Part shown: positions 48,801 through 57,800 of the stretch, one piece after another
How the letters are laid out: each line of letters starts with the position of its first letter
Numbering within the stretch: the first letter of the stretch is position 1
Assembly (NCBI RefSeq): GCF_905475395.1
Contig: NC_058337.1
Coordinates: forward strand, 100,558,368-100,622,367
Direction of reading: 5' to 3'
Origin: Chrysoperla carnea
Lineage: Eukaryota > Arthropoda > Insecta > Neuroptera > Chrysopidae
DNA: 64,000 nucleotides
Notes under the pieces: generated by a model
The model's input: only the letters and a program-made list of their open reading frames with translations
Database searches by the model: none
What the model was told of the DNA's origin: nothing
Made by a program: the position numbers and the translations under genes

Positions 48801-51800
48801 ATTAACGCATAATTTGAATGTTTTCCCATTTGCGTAACAAAGTGTTGACAATAAAAAAAGCAAAGAAATCGTTAAAGCTAGTAGTTAAGGATTTTTTTAA
48901 AAGAAGGAATCGGTGAAAAAAGATTTCGTTTTCACTTTTAGACAAGGATGTGCCATTAAGATCTTAAAATTTAAAAAAAAATTAGGGATTCATTTTACAT
49001 TATGATCCTATACCATATATCAAAGTAATGATATATAAAAATAGCTTCTATCGATAGCTGTTTAGTATTTAAAATTTCAAAAGAATACAAACTATGTAGA
49101 AATAATAGAACTGTAAGGAGAAATTATTTCTAGTGCTTTATTTAAAAAATAGCTTTAAGAAAATATAAATATCTAAGGCACGACACTCTTTTCTAAGTAC
49201 TAAATAAAATAAATTCAATGATGGTAAAAAAGAAAGCTTCCTTACAAAATTTATTAGATAATTTGTTTAAAATTCAATATACACACATATAGTATTGACG
49301 TCAATCTTTTAATATGGTTCTTTGGTAAATCCAGAATAACAATTAAGGTAGTTTATTAGTATGGTAATCGAAAAATTCATAGTACTTTATCGACTTATGT
49401 CATTGTTTATGGTTTGTAGTAATTAAATAACATCTTGCCCTTGTGCAATTCTTAAGCATGTACATCAACAGTTGGTCTGTATGGTAACATATTTAAATAT
49501 TCAGAGTGTTTTGTTAAATGTCTTGAAATCCAGAAATAATCCCGGAATCAAAAATTACTTCGAAAATTCATGAATTTAATTTTTTTCCTAATTTGTTAAA
49601 GTTTTTTTTTTCATGAATTCTTTAATTTTTTTTCTAATTCGTGATTTTGCGGTTCATAAATACCTATATAGCAAACAGAGGGTAGGCCATTTTAATCTAT
49701 ACAACTAAATATCTCGTTTTGTAGTTAACCAATCAAAAAATAACTGAAACAAAAGTTGCAGAGTTTGATGGGGGACATCATGTTCTGAAATCAGCCTAGG
49801 CCAAGTTCTTCCGGTTTCTTTAGTAGCCAATTTAGATCCTAAACGGTAATAGATAGAATAAAACTTCAAATTAAATTATTTTTTGTCACTATTTTATAAA
49901 GATACATCAATATAAACTATATTGAAATAGTCTTGGAAAATTTCAGATTCTTTACATCTCTGTGCGTAAAATATACAGGTGTCTCTAAAGGTGCAGCTCA
50001 AAATAAGTCGATTTAGTTAAGTTTATAATTTTACAAAAATTGGGTATGTTGACATTGATTTCAAACGTATCGACACTTTATTGAAGTATCGGGAATGCAT
50101 TTTTAAAATGGGACATAGTATTTTAATACCCTGCATATATGTAATATAATTTCAAGGTATACTAAGTTTACTTCCAAGTTTGTAACGCTTAAAAATATTG
50201 ATGCTACCTATTTCCGGTTGTTTTTCTGTCTGTGAATACGAGATACCAAGCTGAAATTTTATAGCGTGTTCAGGACGTAACAAAAAGTGAGATTGAGTTC
50301 GTAAATGAGCAACACAGGTCAAGATCTTGAGTCCATAGTATCTAGTAAACCGTTAGAGATAGAACAAAAGTTTAAAAAAATTGAACTTTTACAATTAAAA
50401 CCTTAGCACGAGTTTGCACGGGTCTGCTAGCCTTATAGGCCTTACGTTCATCCTATGATGGCGTCGACCCATGGGCGAGTTATCGCAAAATTGCTTTTTT
50501 TTGGCCCTTGTGTTTAACCAGTGGTGGCGTCTATTCATGTATTTCTTCAAATTTTTAAAGTTCTAATTGCTCATGATTCAATTTATATAAGTTATAATTG
50601 AACAAGATTCCAATTTCCAAAGTTATTTTGATATGGAACCCAGTAAAAAAAACTTAAGTGATATAATTTATGTTCGCAGAAAGTTTGTTTTGTTTTTTAT
50701 AATCTAAATTTAATAATTAAATAACAGTATTTAGATTGATTACGTCAAATTTATGCATAAACATTTATAAAGTAGGTAAAAGTTCAATAATATTTTTTAA
50801 ATTCAATTAACTCATTTCTTGTTAAAGATAACAAGAATTATCTAAAGTATTAAAATAATCAGTTGTTTATTAATTAGAATTTGCAAGTAAATATAACCAT
50901 TAAGGAGATCCTTGTCACAAAATTATATTATTAGCAAATAAAGCAAGTTCTGGAACTAGTTGAGCATGCCAAGTGTGAGCTCATTATTTTTGTACCTTAG
51001 ATCATTAACGAACCTAAACTATTCTTGTCAGATTGAAAATTGACACAAAATTTCAAACAGGTTGTATTTCTGTGAAAAATCATCGAATTATAATCCAGAA
51101 GTGTCAATTTTGGTTTGAAAGCTATAATATCTTGGTCAAAAATCTCCTTCTTGCAACCCTCTGTACAAAGCTGCAAAGGATGGTAGAAATTTGTGAGAAT
51201 TCCAAAACTAGGAAGTACAAATTTTCAAATAAGCTATTGTGATTTAAAATTTGATGACTTTTGGCAGACATACAAATGTCTAAAATTTTGGAAAAATTTT
51301 CCTTTAATACTTTAGATATGTAGTAAAACTACATCTAATAAAGTATCGTCGCGTTATTTACTACTTTAATGTAGTTAACGCCATCGTCGTATTGAAATGG
51401 CTCAAGAAACTGCAGGAGATCACCTTAAAATTAAGATTGATTGTGAAAAACATCAGAATTAATTATCTAGAGTTAGTGTCGTATCGAACATAATCAAATC
51501 AATATTTATTTCAAGGTTATCTATCTATACATATTTTGATTTCAGGATTCCGTATTTAATTTAAGATTAATTAACTTAATTTAATATATGCTTTAAGATT
51601 AAAAGCGTATTTAATTTATGATTTTCAGTGCGTAGGCATAAGTTATCAATGCTAATACACAGAATTGATTTGCTCTTAGGCGAATGAAAAAAATTGACAT
51701 CTGATTAATTGAATTAATAATTTTTGAAAGTATTTTCTCAAATGTCTCACAAGACCACTAATTAAAGCTACCTGCAAATTTTCAACCCCTTATCTATTAT

Positions 51801-54800
51801 AGTTATGTAGAAAATGGACCCCAAAGTTTTGTCCTTATTTGTGCCCTCCCTGATAAACAGTGATGTTTACGAAAAAATATTTCAAACAAAAGTTGTTTAG
51901 TTTTTCATAAGAAACATTTTTTAAATTTAAAATTTTGTTCTATCTCTAACGGTTTACAAGATGGACCATGCGGATCCACACTTTTTACGTCCTGAACACG
52001 CTATAAAAATTTCGGCTCTTTTTTCGTTTTTGAGTTGCCGTGTTCACAGACAGACGGGCAGAATATCGGAAATGGACTACTTAGATAATTTTATGAACTT
52101 TTATACCAAAATTTTGTTCGTAGCATTAATATTTGTATGCGTTACAAACTTGAAGCTAAACTTAGTATAACTTGATATATATTTCACCTACAGGGTGAAA
52201 AAATTGCTGTACTACTGTACTGGGTTCGTTGAAGTGTCTTTCTACACACACATGACGTATTTTTTTAATAATTCGACTTAATTGTTGTACACGTAAATTA
52301 ATATTTCCGTAACATGAATCATTCGATTTTTTTTTGTTCATTTTGCTTCCTAATTTAATTTCCAACTCCAAACGTTAAAACATTATTTACACGGAAAGCT
52401 AAAAAGAGCAGCATATTAAAGCGAAAATCATATTCTCATTAAAAAATATCTACGGAAGCCTGAATGGATCACTGTCAATTTATGAGAAAGTGGCGCTACA
52501 CTAGCTTATTTTTTAAATATGTACTAACCACAAGTATAAAACAAACTTTTAAAAAAGTCACTAGTTCACTTTCAACAAGTGCACTTGTGACTTGTGGTAT
52601 TATGGAAACGAACCTATTTGAAGATGTCTGTCGGTGATGACTATTCTTTAATTAGACACTACCGAAATTTTCTGGAATTATTAATAATTATATGTCCGGA
52701 TTTAATAATAATATGATAATGTTTATAATTTGTCTTATGTAGTTAGTTCAAAATGTGTTAGTCGATGTTTTTCTTTTGCATCTGCACATTTCTAATTTCT
52801 AACCTTTAAAAGTATTATTAAGTGTTTATTATGATGTTTAATTAGAAATCTGTACATGAAAAAATACCGACACCTTCAAAAAGGTTTGGTCACAAGTGCA
52901 CTTGTGATTTGTGGTCCATAATGCCACAAGTCACAAATGCACTTGTTGAAAGTGAACTAGTGACTTTTTTAAAAGTTGGTTTTATACTTGTGGGTAGTAC
53001 ACATTTAAGAAATAAGCTAGTGTAGCGGCACTTTCTCATAAATTGACAGTGATCCATTTAGGCTCCCGTATCAGTCTCCATGGTTATTAATTTTTAATAT
53101 TAAAGGACATTGGTATAATGAGGAGTGAAAATCAATAACAGAACTTTTATTTTCAAGTAAAATCTTGAATTCGTCCATCTAAACGGGTGGGAAAAAACTA
53201 GTTTATTATAGGTAAATAGAAGTAAAATCTGAATTTTTTAACCCATAAATTATTGTTTGTGAAAAATGATACAGAAAAGCCTTGAATTATTTACGTACTA
53301 TTTTAATTTTAAAAATTGCATGGTAATGATTTATATTTCATACCACACCACCCCCATATAGAGTCAGCCATTCATAAGTTAACTTAAGTTCAAGAATTGT
53401 GAAGACACTATAAACAAAATTCTTAATTTATTTTGGCGTTTAAAATTTTTTTTATTTTAAAACAGTATTATTTTTTAAGAAAATATAAATTAATGAATTG
53501 AACACAAATAGTCTAGACGAAATAGAAATGAATCTCGCTCGGGTATTTGTTCATATAAAATTTCGTTGACAAAATTTGCTGTATTGTCACGATGATTGTC
53601 GCAGCGCTGTTATCTTATAAAATTTTCAATAAATCATGCATTTTATTTAAAATATGACTAATTAATGTAAATTAACATAACAATTATAATTACTTATTTA
53701 AATTTCTTAGAAAATAGTATTAAATTTTCAGTGTAAACCGATACAATACATAGACTTCAATATATAAGGTTTTTTTAAAACTTGATATTTCCAAAAAAAA
53801 TATAAAAAATGTATGACAGAAAAGACCACGGGCACAAGAAAGTTATAATCTTTCCGAAGATTGAAATAAAAAGTTTACCTATATTTTTGTTTTAAAGGAA
53901 TATTTAAAGTTATAGTACGAGAGCTGGAAGCCTTTTTTTCTGAATCTCTTACTCAAGTATGAAGCAAAATGAGCTTTTCATCGAACTTGAAAGCCTAGGT
54001 CGAATTTAATACCTGCGCCAGGATGTGTGCCTAAGAACACAACATTTCTTTCTATAAAACTTATTTTTCGAGTTCGAGCATATGTCAACTTAAAAAAACA
54101 TTCCTGTATTTAGAATTTGCCTGCAATATTTTCCTATATTGTAAAATGCTACTCCCCGACTATAAAAAAAAGAGTTTTATTTAGATTTTCATCAAGGTAG
54201 TATTATGAATGAAGATATTTTTGGCATCAAATTTGTTCAACATGACATTCAATAATTTTCATATTGAGCTTACATTTTTTTCAGATGTTTACGTTGCCAC
54301 CGCCGCGTTTAGTATCACTAGCATACTCAAGTCTATTTTTAAATAAGAAAATTAAAAATTAAAAATAATGGTTAATAAAAATAAAATAAAAGCTGTTATT
54401 GGGCTAAAAAATAAATTTTTCCCTCAGTCATCTATTTTTTGGGTACAAAACAGACATTGATTTAAAAATAGTATCTGCAAACCTAGAACAGATCCTTTCG
54501 ATTTAACGCCGTAATCGGAAATCGTATACTCGACAAAGACATGGAAATTTTAAAATCAAGAATCATTTTTTAAAATATTTAAATATGCAAACTTAAATAT
54601 GAAACTTTTTAAACATGCAAAATTTACGAAAAAATTGGTATTTGTGTGGAGACATTTTAAATGGTTCTCATATTAGTCATAAAATTTGTGTCTTTCAAAA
54701 CTCAAAAAATACCGAATAAAGTTCAGTCACTCAGGTACTATTTATATATCTGGGTCTATTTCAATTCACTATTACAACCCTAGACTACCAATTGTTTATC

Positions 54801-57800
54801 GTTAATATAATCGACGATGCGATCCAATTTGCCTAGTGTAAAAGAAATAGTTTAATCGTTATTTCTCTAAACATTCAAAGAAAATGACTGGAATCCAGAT
54901 CAGAATTTCGACTTATTTCGCGGACTAAATATTAATCTATAAAGATTTTTTTTTTCAATTAAAATAATAACTTACCATATCAAGAAGTTAAAAATTTATT
55001 TAACGGCAACGAAATCACTTCTGTTATTTTTATGTTGCTTAAATTTTTATTCAGTTCAAGGTTTTGTTGATTAGATATAACGTCTTAAATCGAAATAACG
55101 AACCTTAAATCAATAAAAATTGTTATAAGTTTGCGAAATTAGTCAATAGTAGTAATGTTTCGTATCAACAACCCACACTTGTAAAAATTTTAAAATATGA
55201 AAAATCAACTGCTGAAAGATTCACGATATATTTTTATAACGATAAGCAGCAAATGTGTGTAAAAAGAAAAGTGTAGTTCGCCAAAATGCAAAATAGGATA
55301 TCTTTTTAATGGCTCTTAGAAGGTTAATTTTTCTGAATTATTTAGAAAATCGCAATCTTTTTATTCGCTTCATGCATGAGTTTTATTAGGGGGTTATCAT
55401 AGAAACGATACACTATTTTATTAATATAATTATATGGATGGAGATATAAGTCTATGGATTTTATATATGGTTTATGTTGAAAAAACACTTTTTTCTAACA
55501 AATTTATATAAATAACAGGTTGGCTGATAAGTCCCCGGTCTGACACATAGATGGCGTCGCTAGTATTAAATGCATATTATTTTTATATAGTACCAACCTT
55601 CAAATGATTCGTGTCAAAATTTGACGTCTGTAAGTCAATTAGTTTGTGAGATAGAGCGTCTTTTGTGAAGCAACTTTTGTTATTGTGAAAAAAATGGAAA
55701 AAATGGAATTTCGTGTTTTGATAAAATACTGTTTTCTGAAGGGAAAAAATACAGAGTCCGGAAACTCATTATCAAGCCAAGTTTTTGCTTCCACTGTATT
55801 TTTTCCCTTCAGAAAACAGTATTTTATCAAAACACGAAATTCCTTTTTTTCCATTTTTTTCACAATAACAAAAGTTGCTTCACAAAAGACGCTCTATCTC
55901 ACAAACTAATTGACTTACAGACGTCAAATTTTGACACGAATCATTTGAAGGTTGGTACTATATAAAAATAATATGCATTTAATACTAGCGACGCCATCTA
56001 TGTGTCAGACCGGGGACTTATCAGCCAACCTATTAATTATGTTAATTTACATTGAATAAATATTATTTATATAATTCGTCTCTTATTTTCACAATTTCTA
56101 ATACAACAAATTTAATTATTGATTATTTTTCAATAATTTTTATCTGACATTTACTATACTAATTAAATGTAAACAATTGAAAAGTAGTCATATTTTAAAT
56201 CAACGATTTATTGAAAATATAAGATAACAGCGTTGTGATCGATTTAACTGCCCCCTTTACCTACTATGTTATTTACAAAAAATCAAAATTAACATTTATC
56301 ATTTAGTAAATTTGAGAATTTTGTTTCAGGATGGACGTGCTGTTCGACTACAACCAGAAATATGGAAAGCATTATTAGCATTAGGTTACTGTTTTGTTGT
56401 AACATGGATAACAGCATTTGTAATGGTGATAGTACACGATCGTGTTCCAGACATGAAACGTTATCCACCACTTCCAGACATATTCCTTGATAATGTACCG
56501 CACATACCATGGGCATTCGATATGTGTGAAATCACTGGTACATTATTATTTACAATATGGTTAATTGTATTATTATTTCATAAACATAGATTTATATTAA
56601 TGCGTCGATTCTTTGCATTATCTGGTACTGTATTCTTGTTACGTTGTGTTACAATGTTAATTACATCATTAAGTGTACCTGGTGCACACTTACAATGTCA
56701 ACCACGTACAGACAATTTAGTTGATTGTGGCGAAGAAGGTTGCAGTACGTTATATGGTGCTGAACTTGCAAATAAGGTAATTTTATTTCATTAATTTTTT
56801 TATCCTGTTAATTAAATTCTAGGAATTCAATTTTGAGGAATTAAAATGATCTTTACCTTGCAAAAGGTTACACAAGATATCAATATTTTGTTTGTAAAAA
56901 AATTCCATACAGTTTAACTTCAAGTAGCGGGAATGTACGTACACAGCAGGGATTAGCTCCCGTAGCTCCCGAACTCCTTTTTTTTCCCTTATTTAAATCG
57001 TCTAGACGATTTTTCAAATAATTTTGTCTACTAAATGTAAAGAACCAAGTGATGCACTTCTCACTATATTCCAAGATATAATATCAAATGATTTGAGAAT
57101 CAAATTTTTGAGCTCAGTGTCTAGAGCTCGAATAGCCCAATTAGATAAAGCACTTGGCATGAATCCAAGAGGTCCGGGTTCGAATCCTGATAGGAGTGTA
57201 TTTTTTTCAATTCTCTTTAATTAAGAATCAAATTAGTTCTAGCATTCATATTTTATTTTCAGAGAAGTTTCGCATACAATAATTTTGCTGTGAGTAGCCT
57301 TGTGTTTTTAATGCAACCGTATGATTTTCAAACATAAATAAAACATACATCAAATATAAAACATATATCAAAGTTAGGAAATAATGAAAAATTTCGAAAT
57401 AGCTAAGTTTTCACTTGTCAAGAAAAAAAGAGCAAAATAAATGCTCGTTTAAATTCGTTTTGCCAAAGTTTGGTTGTGTATAAACAACTGAAAACACAAG
57501 TTGACCTCGTCGTGTACTCGAGCTATTTCGCTCATTAACACATACGAGCTGCAACTGGTATAAACTAAACTAACGGAAGATAAATACTAACTAGATTTAA
57601 TTTAGGCATATGTGACTAAAATTAAAAACATTCTTATTGGAAAACATGTTTGAAAAACTAAAAACTCATGGCATTCATCTGTCTGTTCTGTACTTTTGTC
57701 AACGATATAATTATTATCATCAAATAACAAAAAATAAATAAAAATTAAAAATTTGATTTTATTTTGCAGATTGCACGAGCGTATGCGATATGGCGTGGTG

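Larger units (their letters stand above)
43246..56329 (+). other. SMSr intron 1 (13.1 kb), repeat-filled
   Basis: Begins GTAATGTAAC and ends TTTTGTTTCAG. It contains SINE-like, R, S, U and V repeat copies, a 57-bp tandem duplication, three large foldbacks (46916, 52451, 55515) and a pogo-like MITE (48196). Stretches 44600-46600, 47400-48190, 48600-49670 and 54100-55350 hold nothing I can support. TTAAGGTAGTTTATTAG at 49343 looks like a solitary end of the TTAA family. Confidence 0.8.

Noticed and set aside
51961..52170. 69-codon + ORF
   Set aside because: Lies entirely in R-family copy 5; other R copies do not keep the frame.
55639..55909. Two 74-codon ORFs as genes
   Set aside because: They are mariner transposase N-termini running into the opposite arm of the foldback; no catalytic domain.
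56289..56516. 75-codon minus ORF opposite SMSr exon 2
   Set aside because: Antisense shadow of a well-supported exon.
57124..57197. Functional tRNA gene
   Set aside because: A and B boxes are good, but acceptor pairing is poor, the anticodon loop lacks T33 and a shared non-tRNA tail marks it as a SINE-like copy.
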